From a bacterium (GTDB taxonomy: Bacteria > UBP14 > UBA6098 > B30-G16), in the NCBI GenBank assembly GCA_021161555.1, contig JAGHAI010000163.1, positions 1 to 38,300 on the forward strand: DNA of 38,300 bases, in the 5' to 3' direction. Shown here piece after piece: positions 1 through 9,800 of this stretch; positions within the stretch are counted from its first letter, which is position 1, and each line of letters opens with the position of its first letter. The notes beneath the pieces are model-generated. The model was not told where the DNA came from, made no database searches, and saw nothing but the letters and a program-made list of their open reading frames with translations. The position numbers were made by a program, and so were the translations under genes.

Positions 1-751
1 TATTTTTAATTACGATAGATAGATTCGCGCCGTTTTCCTCAAGTTCTGCTTTTCCTGTAACGGGATAAGCTCTTCTGGACAGTTTCGGGTCAAAATCGTA
101 TATAGCAATATCCTCTAAATACAACTTTATGGGGAAAGGTATCAAGAAGAAAGGCCTTTCAAGTAAAAGTTCACCTCTGGACAATCTTTCTTCGCGCAAA
201 TACGATGGGAAAATATCCCCTTCCTTCAATGGTATCTCGTTAGGCATATTAATATCGATGTTTATTTTCCCATTACCACCACGAGAGATAATAATTTCTC
301 CGTTACCAAATATATCTTTTTCCTCTATTTTCTTCCTTTTTTTCTCCAATCTGACGACTTTGTACTTCAGAACCAATTCATCTCTTACAATCGTGAAACC
401 TGAACCTCTTTTATTAAATTTCAACGCAAATTCATATATTATCTCGTATGTCCTCATACCTACCAAATCTCCCTTAAAAAGTTGTGCGGCTCTAAATTCC
501 CTATCAAAAACAACTTTTATGGACAAATTCTTTGATGCCCCAATATTTATATTCCGCAGATATTCAACACCTCCATGCATAGATATCGCATTCCCCAATC
601 CTGTGGATACGATGTCTTTGAGAAACCTGAATATTGATATAAAATTAGACTTACCCGAAGCATTAGCACCTATCAGAACATTAAAATTACCAAGTTCTAC
701 ATCAAGCTCTTTAAAAGTTTTGAAGTTTTTAACCTTAATTGCTTTTATCAT
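1..751 (-). CDS. AAA family / SMC-RecF-like ATPase, N-terminal part (3' end beyond window)
   Basis: Reverse-strand frame from ATG at 751 is open to position 1: MIKAIKVKNFKTFKELDVELGNFNVLIGANASGKSNFISIFRFLKDIVSTG..., with Walker A GANASGKSN. Not in the ORF track because it is truncated; the track's 129..827 + ORF is its antisense. Confidence 0.85.
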   Translation of the reverse strand, partial: MIKAIKVKNFKTFKELDVELGNFNVLIGANASGKSNFISIFRFLKDIVSTGLGNAISMHGGVEYLRNINIGASKNLSIKVVFDREFRAAQLFKGDLVGMRTYEIIYEFALKFNKRGSGFTIVRDELVLKYKVVRLEKKRKKIEEKDIFGNGEIIISRGGNGKINIDINMPNEIPLKEGDIFPSYLREERLSRGELLLERPFFLIPFPIKLYLEDIAIYDFDPKLSRRAYPVTGKAELEENGANLSIVIKN

Positions 752-835
752 TTCCCGAACCTCTTTAATAATTATTACATCTCACACAAACGAATTCTTT
801 AGACACAAAATACGAAAACTCTTTTAGAAACCGCC

Positions 836-1246
836 TTACCGCGTCACATCATCTACCAGGTGACGAAAGCCGTCCTTATCGACTTCCCATATATCTTCTG
901 TGGGGTCATTGTCGATGTTGCCGCGAATTTCAATCCTGAAATTACTTTCATCGGCGGAAATGACCTTTGCCTTATACCGCTGACCGATGCGCGGAACAAA
1001 TTTCAACTCGCTCAAATTTGAAGCATAACGACCATTGATGGCAAAATATTCCTCTTCCTTGTTCATAAGAAGCTGAGCATACTGCTTCGCTTCGGCCTGT
1101 TTTGCCGCCTTTGTTTGAGAATACGGCTCTTCAAAGACTTTTTCCTCCACCTTCTTCGCCGCTTTCTTCTCTGGCGGAGCAATAAAGTTCACATAAATAA
1201 TATAGCCGACGATGATTATGATGACTATTATGATGATGTTCTTCAT
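836..1246 (-). CDS. Membrane-anchored protein with type IV pilin-like C-terminal region
   Basis: ORF 836..1282; ATG at 1246 is preceded by AGGAGAGTG (SD). N-terminal hydrophobic helix MKNIIIIVIIIIVGYIIYVNF; C-terminal 'AQLLMNKEEEYFAINGRYASNLSELKF...IEIRGNIDNDPTEDIWEVDKDG' resembles pilin C-terminal regions. Confidence 0.6.
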   Translation of the reverse strand: MKNIIIIVIIIIVGYIIYVNFIAPPEKKAAKKVEEKVFEEPYSQTKAAKQAEAKQYAQLLMNKEEEYFAINGRYASNLSELKFVPRIGQRYKAKVISADESNFRIEIRGNIDNDPTEDIWEVDKDGFRHLVDDVTR

Positions 1247-1360
1247 TTCCACACTCTCCTGTTGTGATTTTGAGCGGCGCAAAAAATTGAAAATCTTTTT
1301 ATTTCATAATTAAATAAAAAAATCTTCTTCAACAAGCAAATTATGTCGCACAAATAAAAA

Positions 1361-1378
1361 CCCCGACGGATGCCGGGG
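1361..1378 (-). terminator. Rho-independent terminator after the RAM-domain gene
   Basis: Minus strand CCCCGGCATCCGTCGGGG followed by TTTTTATTTG. Confidence 0.75.
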
Positions 1379-1408
1379 CTAAACCTGAACGAAATGGCAT
1401 TTTATCCA

Positions 1409-1651
1409 TTAACCTTCGCCATCAAAAGCGATACAGGTCACAGTTCTTGTAATTCCTGGAATATGTCGGATTGAACCGATAATTTCGTTTCTCAGCTCGT
1501 CGATTGTATCCGCTTCCACATAGCACACCACATCGTGCAATCCTGTGACGACACGCGCATTTACCACACCAGGCAGTTTCCTCAATTCTGCCACAACATT
1601 AAGTTCCTCACCTGTGGCAACATTGATCAGCATATACGCTCCGGGCTTCAT
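1409..1651 (-). CDS. Lrp/AsnC ligand-binding (RAM) domain protein, stand-alone
   Basis: 80 aa, AYMLINVATGEELNVVAELRKLPGVVNARVVTGLHDVVCYVEADTIDELRNEIIGSIRHIPGITRTVTCIAF; typical stand-alone RAM domain. SD GGGAGG upstream. Confidence 0.85.
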   Translation of the reverse strand: MKPGAYMLINVATGEELNVVAELRKLPGVVNARVVTGLHDVVCYVEADTIDELRNEIIGSIRHIPGITRTVTCIAFDGEG

Positions 1652-1681
1652 ATTTATCCTCCCTTTTTGATTTCCGATGAT

Positions 1682-1710
1682 AATTTACACAACAACAAAA
1701 TAAATGTCAA
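1682..1710 (-). promoter_or_regulatory. Sigma70-like promoter for the RAM-domain gene
   Basis: Minus strand TTGACA (1705-1710), 17-bp spacer, TAAATT (1682-1687); gene start at 1651. Confidence 0.6.
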
Positions 1711-1730
1711 ATCTTTTTCTCAAAAAAGCG

Positions 1731-4700
1731 CTAATCACCCGATGCACCAGCAGGACTGTATATAGCAGAAGTGCGTAAAATACAATTTTCGAGGCTCATC
1801 ACCCAATATCCATATCCCGGCTGGAGCGTATTTGAGATGAAATACGCAGATGCAGTTGCATCATATCCGAACAGTGCGCCGGGCAACATAGCATCCGAAG
1901 GGACTGTGGTCTGCTCATCCCAATAGACAGTCTGCGAAGGAGCGCCAATCATACTCCAGCCAGCAGGCAGTTCTATTTCATAGTTGAGAAGCGGTTCGCC
2001 TGTCAAATCATAGCTGTGGTCGCCAAGCATCAACACCCAATAACCCCTGCCAGGATAAAGCACAGGAACAGGAACATAACTGGACGAAAGCGGGTCGTAG
2101 TAATACGCCGGCGGAAGAGCATCGGGAATGACATCGCCAAGGACAAAACTATCCGCATCAAACGGAATCGATATCATATTCCATCCGCTCTTCAAATGAA
2201 TCGTGAACTGGAACGGCGAAAGGTTGTGATAATATATGTACACCGTATCCCCCGCCGATACATATAGATAAGAAACTTCCTTCATATCAAGAGTATCCCC
2301 CACAAAACAGCCGCTCCAAACGCGATTGACATCCCAGACGAGCATTCCATCGTCATCTATAACAAGCGGGAAGACCATAAGTGTATCGTCGTAATATCTC
2401 AAATCTCTGGCGAGCTGATAGCCATTGTCAGACAGGAAATATATGTTTCCTTCGCCGGGGAAAGTGGGCGGGTCAAGCATATCGACGACGGGGTCGTAGT
2501 CGTTCGTCGCAAGAGGATGAACTCCGAAATAAGCAGAATCAGCCCTGCTCTCATCGGGGAGAACGAGAACTATCATAGCAGACCAGTATGGAGTAATCTG
2601 GTCTCCGACCAGAAGAATGCCGTCGCTTGTATATGGATATGGAAATCCGGAATTGACGCTCACATCCGAAAATGCCAACTGCGTAATAGCACCGTCCATC
2701 GCGTCGCCATCAATCTGATATTGTATATTTACAATCTCTCCCGAAAGAGGCAGCGGTTCAAAGCCGTGAGCGTGCACGGTGATATGGTCTTCGCCAATCG
2801 ACGATACATCGACGGTCCAGGTTCCCGGCAGCACAGCGCCAGCAGAAGCACCTGTCGGCATCGCCACATCGGGGTCGCTGTATATAGTGAAATTCAGCGA
2901 TGTGATGTCATTATCGTAAAGCTCTCCAACGGAAACGGGTATGTTCACAAGTGAACCTGCAGAGCCGTAGGAAGCGGAGGGAAGCGAAATTTCAAGATGA
3001 TTTTCGGGTTCGAGCGGCGTTATGTGAAGAATTACTTCAACCTGCTGAACGGGATTTTCCGGGTCGGTGGTGTATATGTTCACATATCCAACATAATCTC
3101 CAGGTTCCATATCGGCGTGTACGGTGAGGGTGAGTTCCTGCGTAGTTGCGGGGAACAAAAATTCGGATGTGGGCGAAGCATCAATCCAATCGGGCAGACC
3201 GGAAATGGAGAAATAGCCCGTTCCTTCGCCGAGATTTTGAACATTAACGATAGCCTGCGTCTCCAATCCCTGCTCGAGAGTGAACTCATAACTCGCCGGG
3301 GAAACCATAATCGAAGGAACGCCACCAGGCATACCGACAATCATTCTTCCATAGGAGACGGGGACGAGTTCTTCCGATGTCGCCATCCACCTGAAAATGG
3401 GTCCTGTGGAATTCTCACACAAAAGCATCACGGCAGATGAATCGCCGGGCAAAACTCCGAAATGCGCATCGTCGCCGAGCGGAATGGAAAATTCGAGATA
3501 AGCAGAAATTCCATCCACCCGCCAGACGGATGTAGCCTCCGAAAATTCCACAGGTGTGCCAGGAACAGCCACGCCGCCTATGCTCGCAACAGGCTGGAAA
3601 TATGCCCTGACACTATCACCATAACGGAAGAATATTCTGCCCTCGTCGGAAGGCATAACATCCCAGAAGCCCGAATTATCGTCGTCGAACCAGAGGGAAA
3701 ATTCCTCATCATCAGCGGCGAAATCGGAAAATTGAATATATCCATAAAGCCTGCTCGCCGTGTTGACGAACCCGAGTGTATATCCATAAGGAATTTGTAG
3801 CGTCGTGGCAAGGTCCCACGCGGCATCGTCATCATATCCATCCACAATAACAGGCTCACTCGACCAGGCAGAATAAATCCTTTCGGATTCAGAATTGCAC
3901 ATACCCGCATCCGTGTTGGAATAGGCGCTCACAAAATCTGGAACATCATAAACAGCCTTAACGCGATAATATTTCGTCACTCCGCAGGATACAAGCCCGT
4001 CATTATATGTATTAACATCGCTTGTTCCAATCATAGTTGGCTCTTCATCGGGGTCGTCGCCACGATAGACACGATATCCCACAAGATGCACAGGGAAACC
4101 GAGTTCAATCGCCAGGGGAATGTCCCAGGTCAGCGGTATGGAACCCACAAAATCAGAATGCGCTTCGAGATTTCTCGGCGCAAAAACGCTGTCCGTCAAC
4201 TTATACACTCGCACTGGAAAACCGAGATATGTGGTGTCCTGTCCATCTGTGATGCCGACGGTGACATCGTAATGTCCTTCCGTCGGCGGAGGAGACCACG
4301 ACAAATTGCCATCGGCAAAAAGGTTCATCCCCGATGGTCCTTCCGAGAGGAAAAACCAGAATGAATCCTCGTCGGCATCTGCACCGGTGAAAATATATGT
4401 ATAATCGATGCCGGGAATGGCAACGGAATCGGGAATTCCACAGGTGAAATATGGCGCATCATTGACGGAAACAACATCTATAGCCACCGTATCGGCAATC
4501 AGATATCCTTCGTGTTCAGCATAGATAATCACATAGGTGCTTCCCCACCAGTTTTCCTGAAGGTGAACCCACAACTGGCTGCTGTCTTCCTCGCCTGGAA
4601 GATAATACAAATCCAGTCCGTCGCCGCCTTCGGCAAAGAGATTCAGCCCCGCAGGAAGAAATACATCCGCCATATCGACGAGCATAAAGTCAGGCGCATC

Positions 4701-6701
4701 TTCATAAGTATCTACATCGGATACAGGAGAAAGCACACCCATCGTCGTGCAGTATATCAACGCTCCAAGCGGCGAACGATTGCCGACATTATCATAAGCA
4801 AAAACAGCAAAGTAATACGACCGCGCAGGTTCAAGACCATCTATCCACGCATACTCCGTCTCTCCTGGTGCATTTGGTATCATCGCAAGCGGATAGACTG
4901 TGGTTTCGTCCAGGTCATCCTCGTGGAACAACACCGTATCGTATCGCACCTCATAACTGCTGGCATAACCGACATATCCATCATCTCCGGGAGCGAGCCA
5001 GGAAATCTGTACTCCACCAGGGCGAAAATCCTCACAGTCCAGAATATTTATCATCGCAGGCGGCGTGGTATCCGCACAGAATGTAGTGATGAAGTCCACA
5101 ACCGCAAACGGAGAAGGATTTTCTTCCTCGTCATAGGCATATCCCGCAACCCAGTAATGTGTGGAATAGTCCAATCCTGTCAAAACAAAGTTTTGCTCTG
5201 TTCCCGCCAGCGCCGGGTCGGGAACATCATCTACGAGAATGCCTGTGGCAAAATTCGTTTCCGTCAGTTCGTAATCGGCATATCTGAACTCGTATCTATC
5301 CGCAGTTCCCACATTTCCGTCGTCGCCGGGAGCGAGCCAGGAAATAGTCGCTTCATCGCAACCAGTGTCAGAAACTTCCAGGACAAATGCACCTGGCGGC
5401 GTGGTATCGGGCGGTGTCGGCAGCGTCACACTGACGACATTGGAAAGCCCGCTCCAGTTTGGAACCTCATCGGCAATCTTCATCGCAAAGTAATATGTCT
5501 CGCCGGAGGTCAATCCGTTCACCCAGACGGTCTGATGAGTGCCAGAAGTATCCACCGCAGGAAGCCCGCCAACAGGGGTGCATAGCCCCCAGTTCAAATC
5601 GGTTATGACAACCGTGCTGTATCTGATGTCGATTTGCGAAGGAATCCCCACGAGCCAATCGTCGCCCGTGAGCGTCCAGGAAAGAAGAACATCTGTAAAA
5701 GTGACGGAATCCACATCAAGGTCGGTAATATCGGACGGCGGAGTCGTATCTGGCGGAACAAATGTGTCTATTTCAAAAGCAGAACAGACATCCATTATTC
5801 CGTGGTCATCGTGGTCCCAGATTCTTATGAGACACTGGTTGGAAACAGTGTCAGGCGCGATGAAATCATAGGTTCCCGCAGCACCTGTCGCATAATTGCT
5901 GTCAATCAATGTCCAGTCGATGCCCAAATTTGCGGAAAAATATATGTCAATCGTCGTCACGCCTGTCGCCGTCCAGGCTATTTCAATCGTATCGCCGACG
6001 ATAAAATGTTCGCCGCCTACGGGGAATGTCAAATCGAGCGACGGCGCAGGAACCACTTCAAAAAAGTTGTCGCTTATATCAAATGTGGCGGGGTCATCGG
6101 AATTTTCCACCCGGACGAGATATTGGTCAGATTCTACACTTGGCGCAACCCAGAGATAAGTCCCCGCAGCAGCGGAAACACCATCAGCGATGGAATTCCA
6201 CGAGCCACCGCCATCAGTGGAATAGTCAATGTTCACATCTACAATGCTGGTGGAAGCAGTCCACTGAATGTTGATGTTATCGCCAAATTCAAAAGTTTCG
6301 CCGCCGTTGGGATAGAGGACAGTTATAACCCCAAAGCCCGGGACGAGAGTCACCACGCCGATGTTCTGCGTGGGAATTGACAAATCGACTTCCACGAGGA
6401 CAAGCAGGGTTTCACCGTTGCAGGTATTTTCCAGTCTGATTGCAACAGTATCTCCATCGTCGAGCCCGAACGATGAAATTTCAACCCACCAGTTGCTTCC
6501 AGCAAAACCACAGCCATCTGAATCCCGCGTGACAGTGTCATCGGCGGAAGGATAAGGATATGCGATAAATTCCCCGCAGCCAGGAGGAATAGCGGAAAAA
6601 TCGGAATTCTGCGCACTGCCCGCAATTGTATGGGGTGTCCCCTGTGCAAATAAAGAACCCACTAAAAACAATAGACCAAACAGCACCGTCGCTCTACTCA
6701 T
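1731..6701 (-). CDS. Giant secreted multidomain protein (1656 aa)
   Basis: Signal peptide MSRATVLFGLLFLVGSLFAQG. Two 'PNGGE...W..S' Ig-like domains, three DTTPP FN3 repeats, Ig/cadherin-like domain, FN3, CBM9-like, ASH/BACON-like, cohesin-like and duplicated GWNMIS modules. SD ATGGAGG upstream of ATG. Confidence 0.85.
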   Translation of the reverse strand: MSRATVLFGLLFLVGSLFAQGTPHTIAGSAQNSDFSAIPPGCGEFIAYPYPSADDTVTRDSDGCGFAGSNWWVEISSFGLDDGDTVAIRLENTCNGETLLVLVEVDLSIPTQNIGVVTLVPGFGVITVLYPNGGETFEFGDNINIQWTASTSIVDVNIDYSTDGGGSWNSIADGVSAAAGTYLWVAPSVESDQYLVRVENSDDPATFDISDNFFEVVPAPSLDLTFPVGGEHFIVGDTIEIAWTATGVTTIDIYFSANLGIDWTLIDSNYATGAAGTYDFIAPDTVSNQCLIRIWDHDDHGIMDVCSAFEIDTFVPPDTTPPSDITDLDVDSVTFTDVLLSWTLTGDDWLVGIPSQIDIRYSTVVITDLNWGLCTPVGGLPAVDTSGTHQTVWVNGLTSGETYYFAMKIADEVPNWSGLSNVVSVTLPTPPDTTPPGAFVLEVSDTGCDEATISWLAPGDDGNVGTADRYEFRYADYELTETNFATGILVDDVPDPALAGTEQNFVLTGLDYSTHYWVAGYAYDEEENPSPFAVVDFITTFCADTTPPAMINILDCEDFRPGGVQISWLAPGDDGYVGYASSYEVRYDTVLFHEDDLDETTVYPLAMIPNAPGETEYAWIDGLEPARSYYFAVFAYDNVGNRSPLGALIYCTTMGVLSPVSDVDTYEDAPDFMLVDMADVFLPAGLNLFAEGGDGLDLYYLPGEEDSSQLWVHLQENWWGSTYVIIYAEHEGYLIADTVAIDVVSVNDAPYFTCGIPDSVAIPGIDYTYIFTGADADEDSFWFFLSEGPSGMNLFADGNLSWSPPPTEGHYDVTVGITDGQDTTYLGFPVRVYKLTDSVFAPRNLEAHSDFVGSIPLTWDIPLAIELGFPVHLVGYRVYRGDDPDEEPTMIGTSDVNTYNDGLVSCGVTKYYRVKAVYDVPDFVSAYSNTDAGMCNSESERIYSAWSSEPVIVDGYDDDAAWDLATTLQIPYGYTLGFVNTASRLYGYIQFSDFAADDEEFSLWFDDDNSGFWDVMPSDEGRIFFRYGDSVRAYFQPVASIGGVAVPGTPVEFSEATSVWRVDGISAYLEFSIPLGDDAHFGVLPGDSSAVMLLCENSTGPIFRWMATSEELVPVSYGRMIVGMPGGVPSIMVSPASYEFTLEQGLETQAIVNVQNLGEGTGYFSISGLPDWIDASPTSEFLFPATTQELTLTVHADMEPGDYVGYVNIYTTDPENPVQQVEVILHITPLEPENHLEISLPSASYGSAGSLVNIPVSVGELYDNDITSLNFTIYSDPDVAMPTGASAGAVLPGTWTVDVSSIGEDHITVHAHGFEPLPLSGEIVNIQYQIDGDAMDGAITQLAFSDVSVNSGFPYPYTSDGILLVGDQITPYWSAMIVLVLPDESRADSAYFGVHPLATNDYDPVVDMLDPPTFPGEGNIYFLSDNGYQLARDLRYYDDTLMVFPLVIDDDGMLVWDVNRVWSGCFVGDTLDMKEVSYLYVSAGDTVYIYYHNLSPFQFTIHLKSGWNMISIPFDADSFVLGDVIPDALPPAYYYDPLSSSYVPVPVLYPGRGYWVLMLGDHSYDLTGEPLLNYEIELPAGWSMIGAPSQTVYWDEQTTVPSDAMLPGALFGYDATASAYFISNTLQPGYGYWVMSLENCILRTSAIYSPAGASGD
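1778..2215 (-). repeat. Duplicated 'GWNMIS' C-terminal module (two half-repeats), copy in the 1656-aa protein
   Basis: SGWNMISIPF...YYYDPLSSSYVPV..LYPGRGYWVLML...LTGEPLLNYEIELPAGWSMIGAP...GALFGYDATASAYFISNTLQPGYGYWVMSLENCIL. Confidence 0.7.
2600..2998 (-). other. Cohesin-like domain in the 1656-aa protein
   Basis: LEISLPSASYGSAGSLVNIPVSVGELYDNDITSLNFTIYSDPDVAMPTG...GEIVNIQYQIDGDAMDGAITQLAFSDVSVN: cohesin-like strand pattern. Confidence 0.5.
4735..5765 (-). repeat. Three tandem FN3-like repeats in the 1656-aa protein
   Basis: Each begins DTTPP: DTTPPSDITDLDV..., DTTPPGAFVLEV..., DTTPPAMINILD...; shared W..(P)GDD..VG....(E/D)(F/V/I)RY. Confidence 0.75.
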
Positions 6702-6817
6702 CGCAAAACCTCCATATTTTTTCCTTACTACAAAATAATAGATTTTACTTCATATCCATCGCCCCAAAAAATTTAAAAACTTGCAAGCTCGTTATTTTCG
6801 GGAAAAATCATATTAAA

Positions 6818-6850
6818 AAGCCCCGAGGAATTAAAAAGTCCTCAGGGCTT
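6818..6850 (-). terminator. Rho-independent terminator of the 2148-aa gene
   Basis: Minus strand AAGCCCTGAGGA-CTTTTTAA-TTCCTCGGGGCTT then TTTAAT; ~12-bp stem just after the stop at 6865. Confidence 0.75.
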
Positions 6851-6864
6851 TTAATCACTTATGT

Positions 6865-9800
6865 TTATTTGACAATCACCATTCTTCTGACAGCGGAGAA
6901 ATTCCTTGCGGTCATTCGGCAGAAATATAGCCCCGAACCAATTGTGCGTCCGCTATCGTCAGCGCCGTTCCACACAAAGTCATAATATCCCGCAGAAAGC
7001 CTTCCATCCACGAGCGTCTTCACAAGATGCCCCGAAACATCATATACAGAAATGTTCACATCGCTTTCTTTGGGAAGCGCAAACTCAATCTTCGTGGACG
7101 CATTGAACGGATTTGGAACATTCTGTTTAAGCGCAAAATGAGCAGGAATCGCACGAGACGCAAGTTTATAGGTTCCCGCAGAGAGCGTCATTTCGTCCGC
7201 AGCGGGATTTCCGTCGATGGTCAAATGCACATTATCAGGAATGTCGAACTTCACAACGGCATCTTCTTCGATGACGAGCGTCCACTTTGCATCGGGATTT
7301 ATTTCGCCGAACAGTTTCCAGTCTCCCTTTGAGATGTATGCGCCCGCTGGCTTTTGTCTCATCATCGTCGGAGGAACAGGAACCATCTTTTCCGCTCCAA
7401 CGCCAATCTCCAGTTCTTCTCCACCGACCAGAATTTTGCCTGTCCACAAAGGTTCCTCGGAAAATGTTTTCTTCCCCGAACCGCTTTCTCCTGGCAGGTA
7501 GAGGACACAGGGTTCGAGTGCTGCAACGAAATATCCCTGGCCGGGAATGAGTTCATCGCGCAGCACATATTCAGATGTAGAACCGTCATAATACCAGGCA
7601 TATTCAGGAGAGCCGAAAAGCGCGCCTTCGGGGTCAACATCGGGAACCGTAAAGTCAACATTATCGTAAACCGTGCCGATGAGATTCCAGCCCGAAACGA
7701 GATTGAGTTCGAGGTTGCTCACAGGAGTTCCCCAGAGCGTTATGTCCTTTGCGGTCAGGAAGAGAACTACATAGCCAACACCTGGCGAAATCACGCTTGC
7801 AGGCGCCCAGGTCTGCATATCAGTATCATAATACCAGCAACCGAAATTATCGGGGAAAATGTCATCTACGAGATAACTGTCGAGCTGAAGCGGGAGAGAA
7901 ATCATCGTATATCCCGCATCGAAGTGATATGTGAACGGCTGTGCCCCCGACAGACGATAGACAATCTCTATATCCTGCTCTGCGTCGTAGTAGTATATGG
8001 ATACAGTCTTCATATCGACTACATCGTCGCCGCAGTATAGATAAATGCTGCCGAGGTCGGTCAGGTCAACGCCGTCGTCGAATGTCCATTCCATTTTGCC
8101 AGCAGAGTCGCCAGTTTCAATATACCAGTGGATTTCATCCGCATCTGCGTCGCGAATATCCACGGAAAGCGCAGGATGTTCCGCATCCCACAGGGAAATA
8201 TCGCTCCACACATCGAACCAAGCTCCCAACAGTGAATCATTTTCCTCATCGAGCCCTTCATCAAAGGCATTCGTCCCATCGGGGTCAACGCCAATCTCAA
8301 TTTCATCAACTCTTTCGCCAAAGACCTGAAATTCAAGATTCAGGCGCCAGGTATCTTCACAACTCGTGATTCGCAATTGCCCGGGATAAGTATAGACATC
8401 GGTGACATAGGCATCGTAATTGTATGAAACTCCGCTAATTCCCAGCGTCGTCATAGTTCCAACCACCACATCATCGTTTATATCGAAGTGAACCATAGCA
8501 ATGACGCCATCGCCGAGAATTGGGTCTTCGGACTGAACTGTGAATGTGAGGCTTCCTGGACCTGCGGAAAGGTCACCAAGCTCGCCCATAAGAACATCCA
8601 CATCGGTGGGCTGTGCTATCGACGGGTCAACAGAAACGGTCATCTGAAGCTGGGTGATGTTCATCTCTTCAAGGCTGGCAACAGTGATAGGCACAATAAT
8701 TTCAGAACCCTTACAACCTTCCACCGCTTCCTCGGGGAAGGAAAGACTTAATATTCTCTCCTCCGGCTCGTTTACAATCATATGGCAGGGAACATATACC
8801 AGAGGATTTGTCGGGTCATTTGTGCGAATCGATAGGTAAGCATAATAGTCGCCTGCGGTGAGGTCAGTTGCGTCAAACACAACCGAAACTTCCTGACAGG
8901 CATCCACGGCGAGAACCCCAGCAGTGGGATTTTCCGAAAGCCAGGCAACATCTGCGCAGGGTTTGAGATTCCATATTTCGTTGACGAGAAGTTCCACGCC
9001 GTCAACTATGCCATCCTCGTCAGTATCATTCAAATTGGACATCCTGAAGGAATTGACAATTATGCCATCTTCCGCATCGTGAACAATTGCCGCATTGATT
9101 GGATAGGGATACAGGTCGAAGGATGCGAGAACAGAATATTCGCCTGGATTGAGATTATCGCCGTAATCATCGAAGTCGCCTTCAATCCTCTCCACAGACG
9201 ACGGAACTTCCATCGGCGTATGGAAGAACGGATGAGTTGGAATGTCCCAGGTCAACGCACAGCCTCTGTCTCCAAGGTCTTCGCCCCGAGCAAGTCCAAG
9301 AGCGGCAATTGTGCTGTCATCCGCCTCATCGAGGTCGGGGGTCTGGATGAGTATTGCAATGCCATTATCGTATGCCGCACGAACCGCCGACCAGATTTCA
9401 GGTGCGGAAACATCATCCGCAGACACAATCACCAGCTTGTATCCGCCACCGGCAACGGCGCTGAGAAAGTCAACGGCATCGGTATAGGAATCGTAAGCAT
9501 ATCCGAGAATTGCCAGCGCCTGCGGAACGAGGGATTCGTCATCCACATAAGCCACAATATCGGCGGATGTCGTTCTCATCAACCCACCAGCAAATGGATC
9601 TGGCGAACAGGATTCTGTGATGTCGTAGCTCAAATATCCTTCGCCGCAATTGCAGAGCTGAAGTATCATCGAACGGATTTCGCCTTCGCGAAGTGTCATT
9701 TCGAGTTCCGTCGGGTCAAGGCACAAAGCACCAGGATTTGCGCCAATTTCAAGATAAAGCTGCCCGAAGGATTCGGGGTCTTCGGGGTCGCTTCCCGTCG

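Noticed and set aside
129-827. Plus-strand 232-aa ORF
   Set aside because: Antisense of the AAA ATPase (Walker A GANASGKSN) on the minus strand.
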